A DNA stretch of 64,000 bases. Source: Rhodopseudomonas sp. AAP120. Its GTDB lineage: Bacteria > Pseudomonadota > Alphaproteobacteria > Rhizobiales > Xanthobacteraceae. The notes below the pieces were generated by a model, which worked only from the letters and a program-made list of their open reading frames with translations, was not told the origin of the DNA and did no database searches. A program made the position numbers and the translations under genes. Where the stretch lies: NCBI RefSeq assembly GCF_001295845.1, contig NZ_LJIC01000091.1, positions 1-64,000 on the forward strand, written 5' to 3'. Shown here piece by piece: positions 9,569 through 18,791 of the stretch; position 1 is the first letter of the stretch; every line of letters begins with the position of its first letter.

Positions 9569-11068
9569 TCAATACTCCACGCCAAGCTCGTCATAGACCC
9601 GCCGCGTCACTGCCGGCAGCGTCTCGGTCAGGTCTTCGGCGATCAAGCCCGGGCCGGCCTCGCAGGCGGCTTCGCCGTGCATCCACACGCCGATGCAGGC
9701 GGCTTCGAACGCCGGCACCCGCTGCGCCAGCAGGCCGGTGATGATTCCGGTCAGCACGTCGCCGGCGCCGGCGGTCGCGAGCCAAGGCGGCGCATTGAAA
9801 GCGATCGCGGCGCGGCCGTCCGGCGACGCCACCACCGTGTCGGGGCCCTTGAGCAGCACCACCGCGCCCGACCGCTGCGCAGCTACGCGGACTCGTTCGA
9901 GTTTCGATCTAAGTGGATTTTTGTTGCTCATGTCACTGAACAACCGCGGGAATTCACCCTCGTGAGGGGTGAGGACAACCTGTGGATTGGAACCGGATTT
10001 GATCGCCTCGAACAGCGTTTCCGGGCTGCCGGCGAAGACCGTCAGGGCGTCCGCATCCAGGACCGTCCCGGCGTTGGCGGCCAGCGCCACCAGAACGTTG
10101 TCCCGGGTTCGATCATCGACGCCCGCCCCCGGCCCGATCCCGACCGCGTTGAACCGGCGGTCGCTCAGCGTTCCGGACAGATCGTCCGGCGTATCGATCG
10201 CCCGCACCATCACGGCTGTCAGCGCCGCGGCATTGACCGCCAGCGCGTCGCGGGGCGAGGCCAGCGTCACCAGTCCGGCGCCGGCCCGCAGCGCGCCGCG
10301 CGCCGCCAGCCGTGCCGCGCCGGTCTGGTACAATTCGCCGGAAATCACCACGGCGTGGCCGCGGCCGTATTTGTGCCCGTCGGCGCGCGGCACCGGAAAG
10401 TGCTCGAGCCATAAGTCCGGGTCGTTCTCGAAAGCCTGCGGCCGGATCTCGTCCAGCACCGCCGGGTCGATGCCGATATCGACCACCCGCAGCTTGCCGC
10501 AATACAGTCGTCCCGGCACCAGCAGATGTCCCGGCTTGCGGCGGAAGAAGGTGACGGTCTCGCGCGCCTTGATGGCAGCGCCCAGCACCGCACCAGTGGC
10601 GCCGTTGATGCCGCTCGGCAGGTCGACCGCCAGCACCGGCACGCCGCTGGCGTTCACCGCTTCGATCATCTCCAGCGCCTGATCCTTCACCGGGCGATTC
10701 AGCCCGGAGCCGAACAGCGCATCGATGATCAGCGCCGGCGTCCCGATCGACTGCGGCAGGAACGGCAGCAACGGCCCCTTCCACTCCCGCGCCGCCAGCG
10801 CGGCATCGCCCTTCAGCGCCTCGCGGTCGCCGAGCAGCATGACGTGGACGGTGCGGCCGAGTGCCACAAGCTCGGTGGCGGCGATCAGGCCGTCGCCGCC
10901 ATTATTGCCCGGCCCGGCGATCACCAGGATCGGCCCGCTCTCGGCCATGTCGATCGCGGCCTGAGCGACATGCCGGCCGGCGTGCAACATCAGCGCGAAA
11001 CCGGACGATCCGCCGGAGATCGTCAGCAGGTCGGCGCGGTCCATTTCGGCGGGCGTCAGCAGCTCCAT
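9569..11068 (-). CDS. nnr: Bifunctional NAD(P)H-hydrate epimerase / ADP-dependent dehydratase
   Basis: This enzyme repairs damaged NAD(P)H: an N-terminal YjeF_N epimerase domain (about 1-210, with AGPGNNGGDG and VDLPSGI) interconverts R- and S-NADHX, and a C-terminal YjeF_C kinase-like domain (about 225-490) dehydrates S-NADHX using ADP. Signatures of the second domain are LTPHEGEF and NAPPWLATAGAGDVL. The 499 residues are the usual size of the fused form. The start at 11068 (MELLTPAEMDRAD) matches the family; the frame is open upstream but without family-like sequence. It is divergent from the glnB promoter region. Confidence 0.95.
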   Translation of the reverse strand: MELLTPAEMDRADLLTISGGSSGFALMLHAGRHVAQAAIDMAESGPILVIAGPGNNGGDGLIAATELVALGRTVHVMLLGDREALKGDAALAAREWKGPLLPFLPQSIGTPALIIDALFGSGLNRPVKDQALEMIEAVNASGVPVLAVDLPSGINGATGAVLGAAIKARETVTFFRRKPGHLLVPGRLYCGKLRVVDIGIDPAVLDEIRPQAFENDPDLWLEHFPVPRADGHKYGRGHAVVISGELYQTGAARLAARGALRAGAGLVTLASPRDALAVNAAALTAVMVRAIDTPDDLSGTLSDRRFNAVGIGPGAGVDDRTRDNVLVALAANAGTVLDADALTVFAGSPETLFEAIKSGSNPQVVLTPHEGEFPRLFSDMSNKNPLRSKLERVRVAAQRSGAVVLLKGPDTVVASPDGRAAIAFNAPPWLATAGAGDVLTGIITGLLAQRVPAFEAACIGVWMHGEAACEAGPGLIAEDLTETLPAVTRRVYDELGVEY

Positions 11069-11263
11069 GCCCAATTCCCGGTACTCTCGCCTCACGGGGA
11101 GGCAATAAATGCTGTGTATAGGGAGATGCGGCGGGTTTTGTTGCTCAATCAATAAGCTTGATGCCCATTGATTACTCAGTCGCACGCCCCCGCAGCCACC
11201 AAAGTCTACGCGGACGCCGGCTTAATAATCTGATAATGCTCCACAATCAGCCATCCCGGCAAC

Positions 11264-11281
11264 TTGGCATGGACCCTGCTT
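11264..11281 (+). promoter_or_regulatory. Sigma54 (-24/-12) promoter of glnB-glnA
   Basis: TTGGCATGGACCCTGCTT has GG and GC doublets exactly 12 bases apart, with TGGCA at -24 and CTGCT at -12, close to the sigma54 consensus TGGCAC-N5-TTGCW. Transcription would start near 11291, giving a leader of about 240 nt before glnB. In Bradyrhizobium japonicum the glnBA locus is known to use an Ntr-type promoter, which fits. No certain NtrC site was identified upstream. Confidence 0.7.
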
Positions 11282-11451
11282 TTACGGAAGCCATGTTTCG
11301 ATCCCTCGCGCTCGCCGATCCTGGCGGGGTCAGCGCGCGACCGTCTCCGGCTTCGGGCCCTGCCCTGACCACGGACGGAGCTGCTTGCCCGATCGGCCCG
11401 CGGTGTTATCGATCCACTGCGCAGCGCCGCGCAATCTGGCATACAGTCGCC

Positions 11452-11511
11452 GTCTCAAGACGTGCCGTCTCAAGACGTCTAGTCTCAAGGCGGTTGGTCT
11501 CAAGACTTGGG
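11452..11511 (+). repeat. Four tandem 15-bp repeats in the glnB leader
   Basis: GTCTCAAGAC or a one-base variant recurs at 11452, 11467, 11482 and 11497, an exact 15-bp period, with the last 5 bases of each unit more variable. The array ends about 20 bases before the glnB GTG start and lies downstream of the sigma54 promoter, so it is transcribed into the leader. Each GTCTCAAGAC is partly self-complementary (GTCT/AGAC), so RNA copies could form small hairpins. Confidence 0.85.
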
Positions 11512-11530
11512 AAGTCCGGGGAGAGTTTAA

Positions 11531-11869
<339 letters not shown>

Positions 11870-11959
11870 GCCTCCGGCCTATCACCTCCACCGACCGTAT
11901 CACCTGGCGGCCCCGTTCGGGCCGCCGTTTCACGACGACCCGTAGCACAAGGGGTACTC

Positions 11960-13369
11960 ATGACCACCGCCAAAGAAGTCCTGAAATCCATCAAGGACAA
12001 CGACGTGAAATACGTCGACCTGCGTTTCACCGATCCGCGCGGCAAGTGGCAGCACGTCACCTTCGACGTGTCGATGATCGACGAAGAGATCTTCTCCGAA
12101 GGCACCATGTTCGACGGCTCCTCGATCGCCGGCTGGAAGGCGATCAACGAGTCCGACATGACGCTGATGCCGGACCCCTCGACTGCCACGATCGATCCGT
12201 TCTTCGCAGAGACCACCATGGTCATCACTTGCGACATCCTCGAGCCGTCGACCGGCGAGCCCTACAACCGCGACCCGCGCGGCATCGCCAAGAAGGCCGA
12301 GGCCCAGGTCAAGGCGATGGGCGTGGGCGACACCGTGTTCGTCGGCCCGGAAGCCGAGTTCTTCGTGTTCGACGACGTGCGCTATTCGGCGAACCCGTAC
12401 AACACCGGCTTCAAGCTCGACTCCTCGGAACTGCCGACCAATTCGGACACCGAGTATGAAGGCGGCAACCTCGGCCACCGCATCCGCACCAAGGCCGGCT
12501 ATTTCCCGGTCCCGCCGCAGGACTCGGTGCAGGACATGCGTTCGGAAATGCTCGGCGCGATGGCCCGCATGGGCGTCAAGGTCGAGAAGCACCACCACGA
12601 AGTCGCTTCGGCCCAGCACGAGCTCGGCATGAAGTTCGACACGCTGACCCACATGGCCGACCAGATGCAGATCTACAAGTACTGCATCCATCAGGTCGCC
12701 CACATCTACGGCAAGACCGCGACCTTCATGCCGAAGCCGGTGTTCGGCGACAATGGCTCGGGCATGCACGTGCACCAGTCGATCTGGAAGGACGGCAAGC
12801 CGACCTTCGCCGGCAACAAGTACGCCGATCTGTCGGAAACCTGCCTGCACTACATCGGCGGCATCATCACCCACGCCAAGGCGATCAACGCCTTCACCAA
12901 CCCGTCGACCAACTCCTACAAGCGTCTGGTCCCGGGCTATGAAGCGCCGGTGCTGCTGGCCTATTCGGCCCGCAACCGCTCGGCTTCCTGCCGCATCCCC
13001 TACACCACCTCGCCGAAGGCCAAGCGCGTCGAAGTCCGCTTCCCGGACCCGATGGCCAACCCGTATCTCGCCTTCGCGGCGATGCTGATGGCCGGCCTCG
13101 ACGGCATCAAGAACAAGATCGATCCGGGTCCGGCGATGGACAAGGACCTCTACGACCTGCCGAAGGAAGAGCTGAAGCAGATCCCGACCGTTTGCGGCAG
13201 CTTGCGTGAAGCGCTCGAGAGCCTCGACAAGGACCGCGCCTTCCTCAAGGCCGGCGGCGTGTTCGACGACGACTTCATCGACGCCTTCATCGAGCTGAAG
13301 ATGACCGAAGTCGCGCGCTTCGAAATGACCCCGCACCCGGTCGAGTTCGAGATGTACTACTCGTACTAA
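11960..13369 (+). CDS. glnA: Glutamine synthetase type I
   Basis: GlnA makes glutamine from glutamate, ammonia and ATP in the cytoplasm as a dodecamer. The 469 residues are typical for GSI. The N terminus shows the beta-grasp region ([10 protein letters not shown]), the metal-binding EAEFF motif lies near residue 130, and [10 protein letters not shown] near 265. The adenylylation Tyr near residue 397 is in LYDLPKEE, so the enzyme is of the GlnE-regulated type. AAGGGG lies 6 bases before the ATG. It is downstream of glnB and ends in a strong terminator. Confidence 0.98.
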   Translation: MTTAKEVLKSIKDNDVKYVDLRFTDPRGKWQHVTFDVSMIDEEIFSEGTMFDGSSIAGWKAINESDMTLMPDPSTATIDPFFAETTMVITCDILEPSTGEPYNRDPRGIAKKAEAQVKAMGVGDTVFVGPEAEFFVFDDVRYSANPYNTGFKLDSSELPTNSDTEYEGGNLGHRIRTKAGYFPVPPQDSVQDMRSEMLGAMARMGVKVEKHHHEVASAQHELGMKFDTLTHMADQMQIYKYCIHQVAHIYGKTATFMPKPVFGDNGSGMHVHQSIWKDGKPTFAGNKYADLSETCLHYIGGIITHAKAINAFTNPSTNSYKRLVPGYEAPVLLAYSARNRSASCRIPYTTSPKAKRVEVRFPDPMANPYLAFAAMLMAGLDGIKNKIDPGPAMDKDLYDLPKEELKQIPTVCGSLREALESLDKDRAFLKAGGVFDDDFIDAFIELKMTEVARFEMTPHPVEFEMYYSY

Positions 13370-13413
13370 GCCGGTTACGCCGGCCCCACGGCCGGCCTAC
13401 GCTGAAGACAACG

Positions 13414-13443
13414 AAGGCGCCCCTCGTGGGCGCCTTTTTTTTT
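13414..13443 (+). terminator. Intrinsic terminator of glnBA
   Basis: The inverted repeat AAGGCGCCC / GGGCGCCTT with a 5-base loop runs into an uninterrupted stretch of nine T residues, 45 bases after the glnA stop codon. Confidence 0.92.
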
Positions 13444-13553
13444 GCCGTGAGCATCCACATCTCGAGAGGTGTCGCTCCCGGAGATGACGGCCGACCCCGC
13501 TCCAGCGTCACCTTTTCTCCCGCCCTCCTTGGCTTGATCCAGTGCAAAGCCTC

Positions 13554-13569
13554 ATTCATTCGAATGAAT
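13554..13569. promoter_or_regulatory. Palindromic candidate operator of the TetR gene
   Basis: ATTCATTCGAATGAAT is a perfect 16-bp palindrome in AT-rich sequence, 27 bases before the TetR start codon. TetR-family repressors commonly bind such sites and control their own gene. The binding itself is an inference. Confidence 0.6.
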
Positions 13570-13596
13570 TAAACAGACGCCAATGAGGCGTCGACG

Positions 13597-14340
13597 ATGA
13601 AGTCCAACAGCCGCACTGCACTCCTTGGCACGCCGCCGCCGCTCGGTGGCCCGAGTCATGACACCCGCGCCAGGATGATCGAGGCGGCGATCGAAGTATT
13701 TGGGGCGGTCGGTTACGACGGCGCCACCACACGCCAACTGGCCGAGCGAGCCGGCGTCAATCAGGCGGCGATCCCCTACCATTTCGGCGGCAAGCGCGAA
13801 CTCTACCTCGCCGCCGCGCAGGCGATCGCCGACTACATGCGATCCCGCATCGAACCGCTGATCGACCATCTGCGCACGGCCAGCGTCGATCCAGCCGCGC
13901 ATATCGACGCCGTGGTGATGCGCTTCTTCCAGTTCATCGCCGGCGACGCGGAGCCCGAAGCCTGGACCGTGTTCTTCGTGCGCTGCGAACGCGACGCCGA
14001 CGACGCCTTCCGGATCATCTATTATCAGTCGGTCGCACGATTTCAGGCCGCACTGATCGCCGAAGTCGCCGCCGCGACCGGACGCTCGCCGGACGACGAG
14101 GATCTGAAGGTCCGGGTCGCGATCGTCCTCGGCGCGATCTCCAACTTCCGCACACTGCGCAACGTCATGCTGAGTTCACTCGGTTGGGACACATTCGACG
14201 CCGAGCGGAAGCAGACCCTGGAGATTGCGGTTCGGCGGCTGGCGCTGGCCGAGCTGCTGGACATCCGATCGGACGAGCCGCGCAACCTCCACCATCCGCT
14301 CGGCCCCGCATCCGCAGCACACCCATCATCCACGGCCTGA
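13597..14340 (+). CDS. TetR/AcrR-family transcriptional regulator
   Basis: The 247-residue protein has a TetR helix-turn-helix at about residues 25-70 (MIEAAIEVFGAVGYDGATTRQLAERAGVN is read across the three helices, followed by AIPYHFGGKRELY). The C-terminal ligand domain resembles the DUF1956 type found in CecR/YbiH-like regulators, though this was judged by eye. GAGG lies about 7 bases before the ATG. A perfect palindrome just upstream suggests autoregulation. The coiled-coil gene 17 bp downstream is probably in the same operon and a likely regulatory target. Confidence 0.88.
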   Translation: MKSNSRTALLGTPPPLGGPSHDTRARMIEAAIEVFGAVGYDGATTRQLAERAGVNQAAIPYHFGGKRELYLAAAQAIADYMRSRIEPLIDHLRTASVDPAAHIDAVVMRFFQFIAGDAEPEAWTVFFVRCERDADDAFRIIYYQSVARFQAALIAEVAAATGRSPDDEDLKVRVAIVLGAISNFRTLRNVMLSSLGWDTFDAERKQTLEIAVRRLALAELLDIRSDEPRNLHHPLGPASAAHPSSTA

Positions 14341-14357
14341 CGCACAAGGAGGCTGCC

Positions 14358-14969
14358 ATGACCAAGCCCGATCTCACTCAAGCCTATCTGGAATGGACCA
14401 AGCAGAAGCTCGACGAGTCCGCCGCCACGATCGCCAAGATCGAGGAAGCGGCCGCCAAGCTCGGGGACGCGTCGAGCGCCAAGGCGCAGGAAGCGCTGGC
14501 GCAGCTTCGCAGCGCGCGGGAGGCGTTCCAGACGCAGGTGAGCGCGCTGCAAGCCGATCTCGGAGCCTCCAAGCAAGTGACCGACACGGCCTTGTCCGCG
14601 GTCTCGGCGCAGTGGAACGAAGTCGAACTCGCCTTCCAGAAATTCCTCGGTACTGCCGGCGATCAGGCCGGCGTCGTCAAGGACGCCCTCGCGGCTCGTG
14701 CCGAAGCGCAGCGCCAGGCGTTCCTGTCGTCGTTGGAGACGATGCAGACCAGCACCGCCCTCGCGCTCGAACAGGGCCGCAAGGAGATGGAGTCGTCGCT
14801 GCGCCGCTGGACCGAAGAGACGGAAAAGACGCTTGGGCCAAAGCTGACCCAATTATCGGCTGCCGGCGACGAAACCTGGAACGCGCTGAAGGCCGGCCTC
14901 GACGAGACCGCCGCGGCCTACGAGAAGACCTGGGCGCGGATCTCTCAGGCATTCGCGAAGACCAAGTAA
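14358..14969 (+). CDS. Conserved-looking coiled-coil protein of unknown function
   Basis: The 203 residues are almost wholly helical, rich in Ala, Glu, Lys and Gln in heptad-like order, with no signal peptide or membrane segment. The general look is of phasin or apolipoprotein-like amphipathic proteins, but no signature motif is visible. The start at 14358 is fixed by AAGGAGG 6 bases upstream; the frame continues open upstream through the TetR gene, which is not meaningful. It begins 17 bp after the TetR stop, so both are likely co-transcribed. Confidence 0.8.
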   Translation: MTKPDLTQAYLEWTKQKLDESAATIAKIEEAAAKLGDASSAKAQEALAQLRSAREAFQTQVSALQADLGASKQVTDTALSAVSAQWNEVELAFQKFLGTAGDQAGVVKDALAARAEAQRQAFLSSLETMQTSTALALEQGRKEMESSLRRWTEETEKTLGPKLTQLSAAGDETWNALKAGLDETAAAYEKTWARISQAFAKTK

Positions 14970-14998
14970 CAGAGTCCCGAACGGCGTTCTCGTTGCCC

Positions 14999-15020
14999 GC
15001 CCTCCGTCACAGCGGAGGGC
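14999..15020. other. Stem-loop after the coiled-coil gene
   Basis: GCCCTCCG and CGGAGGGC form a perfect 8-bp stem with a 6-base loop, 30 bases after the stop of the coiled-coil gene and before the convergent gene. There is no T-run, so it may act as a weak or Rho-assisted terminator. Confidence 0.45.
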
Positions 15021-15141
15021 GCAGCACTCCAGAGCGCTCGTGTCTGCCGAGGCCCTCCGGAGTAGTTGGTCGCGCGCATGACGATGATTGGAGCGACTCA
15101 TCAGGCTGAGCGCGAATGATGATCACGCCCCCGCTCCTGTC

Positions 15142-15804
15142 CTATAGCGTCTCGTCCTCGTCGTCCTCAACGCCGCGTTCGGAAGGGCCGGAGACGATTT
15201 CGTTGCGCAGACGTTCGAAGCGCCGGCGGGTGCGGCGCTCGCGGGTGTCGATGAAAGCAATCGCATCGGCGCGCGAGAACGGACCAGATGTAATCGGCTG
15301 TGAGCTGGTGCCGATGGTTTCGTCCACATAGTAACCTTCGCCCTCGTGCCGCACGCTCCATTTGAAGCGCAGCGCGTCGAGGGGACCGGGGCCATACCGC
15401 GTCAGCGCATCGAGATCCTCGGTGCCGTCCTCGCGCAGCGTGATCGGCGCGGCATCGCCAGTCTGTGTGACTGTGATCTCGACGATCTCGGTCTTGGCAA
15501 TCTGCACCGCCGTCGTGCCGGCGCCGATCGCTTCGAGGATCGCGCCGTCCACGGCGATCTCGGGAGCTTCGCCCTCTTGCACGGCGGCGCCCTGCAGTTC
15601 CCCGTCGGTCGCATCGTCGGCGCGGATATCCTCGGCGGCAGCGCTCTCGCGCGATTCCGCGTCCTCTCCTTCCGGCTCAGGACGAGCCGCCGAAGACGGC
15701 CCCTGCGCGTGGTCGACGGTCACCTTCGGCTCCGGCCTTGCCGGCTTCTCGAAGATGCTCGCGATCACCGCCAGTGCGTGATCGGTCGGATCGTTGCTGG
15801 TCAC
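15142..15804 (-). CDS. Hypothetical acidic protein
   Basis: I do not recognise a family. The protein of about 220 residues has a short N-terminal helix, a long acidic Glu/Ala/Pro-rich middle, a structured segment (EIVEITVTQTGDAAPITLRE), then an Arg-rich helix (RERRTRRRFERLRNEI) and an acidic Asp/Glu end. There is no signal peptide or membrane segment. The GTG start at 15804 is preferred because AGGGGG lies 10 bases upstream; an ATG at 15870 would add 22 residues but has no ribosome-binding site. Longer upstream extension would run into the amidase gene and is not credible. Confidence 0.6.
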   Translation of the reverse strand: MTSNDPTDHALAVIASIFEKPARPEPKVTVDHAQGPSSAARPEPEGEDAESRESAAAEDIRADDATDGELQGAAVQEGEAPEIAVDGAILEAIGAGTTAVQIAKTEIVEITVTQTGDAAPITLREDGTEDLDALTRYGPGPLDALRFKWSVRHEGEGYYVDETIGTSSQPITSGPFSRADAIAFIDTRERRTRRRFERLRNEIVSGPSERGVEDDEDETL

Positions 15805-16004
15805 GTTGAAACTACCCCCTGCGCTCGGCGCTACGAAATGACGGCCAAACCGGCGGGTCAACGCCGACATTGGTCGTTTGTTGCTAAGAACCGGAATAAA
15901 CTCCGAATGAAGCGGATCGTTCCACCAACGAAGTGTTAATGCTTCGCATAACGACAAACCCGCGCCGCGAGCGCTGCTCTGCGAAATCGGCAAACCGTCG
16001 GCGA

Positions 16005-17429
16005 CTATCCGCAGACCGGCGGCCGCCTCTGCTTCCACGGCCGCTCCTGCTCGAGCTGGGAGGCGAGACGCAGCAGCGTCGCTTCGTCGCCGAATCGCCC
16101 CGCGAACATCATACCAATCGGCAGCCCGCTTGTGGTCCACGCCAGCGGCACCGACATCGCCGGCTGGCCGGACATGTTGAACAGGCTGGTACCAGGAATG
16201 TAGCGGCGCAACAGCGGGCTGATGCCCGACAGGTCGCGCGCCATGGTGTCGAGCTCGCCGATCTTCAGCGGCGGCAGACACAGCGTCGGCGACAGGAAGA
16301 CGTCGATATCCGCAAAGAAGTCCGCGAGTGACCGCGAGATCTGATAGGCCTGGAGCTGCGCGCCGCAATAATCGATGCCGCTGGCGCGGCTCGCATTGGC
16401 GGCGCTCGCCAGCGTCAGCGCTTCGAAATCCTGGTCCGTCACCTTGCGGCCGAGCGCCTGCTCGGCGAGCCGCACGCTGAGCCCGGTGTTGCAGGCGACG
16501 ATCGCGGCGATCACGTCGGCCGGATCGGCGGGCAGCTTCGGCGCGCGCTGCTCGACATGATGGCCGAGGCCTTCGAGCAGCTTCGCAGTGTCACGCACCG
16601 CCGCTGCGATCTCCGGATCGATGGCGTCGCCATAGGTCGAGACGTCGGTGAAGGCGATCCGCAACCGGCCGGGATCGCGGCCGACCTCCTCGGCGAACGG
16701 CCGCTCCGGCGGTGGCGCGACGTAGGGGCTGGTCGGCTCCGGACCATGCAGCGCGTCGAGCATCACCGCGCTGTCGCGCACGCTGATACTCACCACATGG
16801 CCGCAAGCGAAACCGCCCCAGCCCTCGCCGCGATCCGGCCCGATCGGATTGCGGGCGCGCGTCGGCTTCAGCCCGAACACGCCGCAGGCCGAAGCCGGAA
16901 TCCGGATCGACCCGCCGCCGTCGCTGGCATGGGCCACCGGCAGGATGCGCGCCGCCACCACGGCCGCCGCACCGCCGGATGAGCCGCCCGAGGAGTGATC
17001 GAGATTCCAGGGGTTGCGGGTCGGGCCGTGCAGCCGCGACTCCGTCGTCGGCATCAGGCCGAATTCGGGACTGGCGCTCTTGCCGTAGACCGTCAGTCCG
17101 GCCGCCACGAAGCGCGACGCCAACGTGCCGGTGTGCGGCGCGACGAAGTTTTTGTAGGCGCTCGCGCCGAACGTCGTGCGCGTGCCGGCGAGCAGGTCGA
17201 GATCCTTCAGCACGAACGGCACGCCGGTGAACGGCCCGTCCGGCAGGCCCGCTTCGATCTGCCTGCGCGCATGCTCGTCGTGCCGAACCACCACCGCATT
17301 AAGCTTCGGATTGAGCGCGTCGGTCCGCGCGATTGCCTCATCGAGCAATTCGCCGGGCGTGACCTGCTTGCTACGCACCAGTTCGGCAAGGCCGACGCCG
17401 TCGTAATTGCCATATTCCTTGAACGCCAT
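16005..17429 (-). CDS. Amidase-signature-family amidohydrolase
   Basis: The 474-residue protein has the amidase-signature core. The catalytic Lys75 (VLKDL), cis-Ser150 (SSGGSSGG) and nucleophile Ser174 ([10 protein letters not shown]) are all present, and the two serines are 24 residues apart as in the family type enzyme FAAH. Such enzymes hydrolyse amide bonds of aryl-, acyl- or urea-type substrates; the substrate here is unknown. No signal peptide, so cytoplasmic. A 2-hydroxyacid dehydrogenase gene lies upstream on the same strand, separated by a palindromic repeat. Confidence 0.93.
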   Translation of the reverse strand: MAFKEYGNYDGVGLAELVRSKQVTPGELLDEAIARTDALNPKLNAVVVRHDEHARRQIEAGLPDGPFTGVPFVLKDLDLLAGTRTTFGASAYKNFVAPHTGTLASRFVAAGLTVYGKSASPEFGLMPTTESRLHGPTRNPWNLDHSSGGSSGGAAAVVAARILPVAHASDGGGSIRIPASACGVFGLKPTRARNPIGPDRGEGWGGFACGHVVSISVRDSAVMLDALHGPEPTSPYVAPPPERPFAEEVGRDPGRLRIAFTDVSTYGDAIDPEIAAAVRDTAKLLEGLGHHVEQRAPKLPADPADVIAAIVACNTGLSVRLAEQALGRKVTDQDFEALTLASAANASRASGIDYCGAQLQAYQISRSLADFFADIDVFLSPTLCLPPLKIGELDTMARDLSGISPLLRRYIPGTSLFNMSGQPAMSVPLAWTTSGLPIGMMFAGRFGDEATLLRLASQLEQERPWKQRRPPVCG

Positions 17430-17472
17430 CGTCGGCCTCCCCTCGCCTTTGTTGTTATCATAACCCTCACCA

Positions 17473-17552
17473 CGTCATTGCGAGGAGCGAAGCGACGAAG
17501 CAATCCAGCTCCGTGCTCGGCGCTGGATTGCTTCGCTTCGCTCGCAATGACG
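17473..17552. repeat. 80-bp palindromic REP-like element
   Basis: CGTCATTGCGAG at one end and CTCGCAATGACG at the other are exact inverted copies, with further imperfect inverted copies inside (CGAAGCAATCCAG / CTGGATTGCTTCG). The element fills the gap between the hydroxyacid-dehydrogenase stop and the amidase start. Sequences of this CATTGCGAG...CTTCGCTCGCAATGACG type are dispersed repeats in many proteobacterial genomes. Confidence 0.88.
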
Positions 17553-17576
17553 GCGCTGGCGCGACTTGGATCAAAA

Positions 17577-18566
17577 CTAACCCAAGACATCCTGATTGAC
17601 GACATTCGCGGAGATCGGCGCGCCGTCGAGGACGCTCAGCATGTTGCGGGCGGTCTGCTCGCCCATGCGATCGAGCGCTTCGCGGGTGACGCCGGCGACG
17701 TGCGGGGCGATGATGACGTTCGGCAGGTCGAACAGCTTGTGCCCCAGCGGCGGCGGCTCGACTTCGAACACGTCGAGACCGGCGCCGGCGAGTTGCCCCG
17801 CCAGCAGCGCGTCGTACAGCGCCTGCTCGACGACGATGCCGCCGCGGGCGGTGTTGATCAGATACGAAGTCGGCTTCATCTTCGCCAGCCGCGCGGCGCC
17901 GAACAGGCCGGTGGTCTCCGCCGTCTTCGGGCAATGCAGGCTGACGAAATCAGCGCGCGGCAGCGCGGCGTCGAGATCGCTCACGGCTTCACAGCCCGCC
18001 GCTTCGATCGCCGCCGCGGGCACATAAGGATCATAGACCAGCACGGTCATTTCCATCGCCAGGCAGCGCTTGGCGGTGCGGGTGCCGATGCGCCCGAAGC
18101 CAACGATGAGTACGGTCTTGCCGAACAGGTCGAACGGCAGCAGGCCGAGCCGCGTCGCCCATGCGCCGGTCTTCACCAGCGCGTGCAGCTCGGCGCCGCG
18201 CTTGGCGAGCGTCAGCATCATGAACAGCGCCTGCTCCGCAACCGAGGGCGAGTTCGCGGTGCCGGCGGTCATCAGTGGCACCTTGCGCTTCGATAGTGCC
18301 GGCACGTCGACGGCGTCGTAGCCGACGCCGATCCGCGCCACCACGCGCATGTCCTGGGCCGCATCGAGCTCGCGCTCGCCGAACCGCGTTGCCCCGAGCG
18401 CGACGCCGTGCACCGGCGCCTGCGCGCGCAGCAGCGCCTCGAAATCGCCCGCCGAGATCAGGTTGGAAAATTCGATCACATCGATATCGCCGCGCTCGGC
18501 GAGCAGCGCCCGCCCCCGTTGCGACAGCGATTCCGTCACCAGCAGTTTGGTCGTGTTGGTCGACAT
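17577..18566 (-). CDS. D-isomer-specific 2-hydroxyacid dehydrogenase
   Basis: The 329 residues match the phosphoglycerate-dehydrogenase-like family, which reduces 2-keto acids or oxidises D-2-hydroxy acids with NAD(P). The Rossmann motif is GFGRIGTRTA near residue 155. Catalytic residues are Arg in NTARGG, Glu in FEVEPP and His in APHVAG. The start at 18566 is set by GGGGAG 5 bases upstream. There is no C-terminal ACT domain, so it is not a full SerA; the substrate is unknown. The amidase downstream may be functionally linked but a repeat separates them. Confidence 0.92.
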   Translation of the reverse strand: MSTNTTKLLVTESLSQRGRALLAERGDIDVIEFSNLISAGDFEALLRAQAPVHGVALGATRFGERELDAAQDMRVVARIGVGYDAVDVPALSKRKVPLMTAGTANSPSVAEQALFMMLTLAKRGAELHALVKTGAWATRLGLLPFDLFGKTVLIVGFGRIGTRTAKRCLAMEMTVLVYDPYVPAAAIEAAGCEAVSDLDAALPRADFVSLHCPKTAETTGLFGAARLAKMKPTSYLINTARGGIVVEQALYDALLAGQLAGAGLDVFEVEPPPLGHKLFDLPNVIIAPHVAGVTREALDRMGEQTARNMLSVLDGAPISANVVNQDVLG

Positions 18567-18791
18567 TCCGCTCCCCGGCGCTTGATCGCGCCTTGTCGCT
18601 CGTCCGACTTGTCTGCGCGGACGCATGTGTTGTCCGGCGAGAACGCCGATCGGTTCATGTAACAGGCGTGTGACACTCAGGTCCACCGCCAATCTCGTCA
18701 TGCCGCCGTGCGCAGCTCGCCGGCCATCGCTGCGGCGCGGTTAGTTGGACACGCGGCAGCCGCGCGCGACCGCGTCGCGGCACAACCCGAT

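Noticed and set aside
15805-16368. N-terminal extension of the acidic hypothetical protein up to 16368
   Set aside because: The extension would be antisense or overlapping with the amidase 3' end and its sequence is not protein-like; a GTG with a good ribosome-binding site explains the start.
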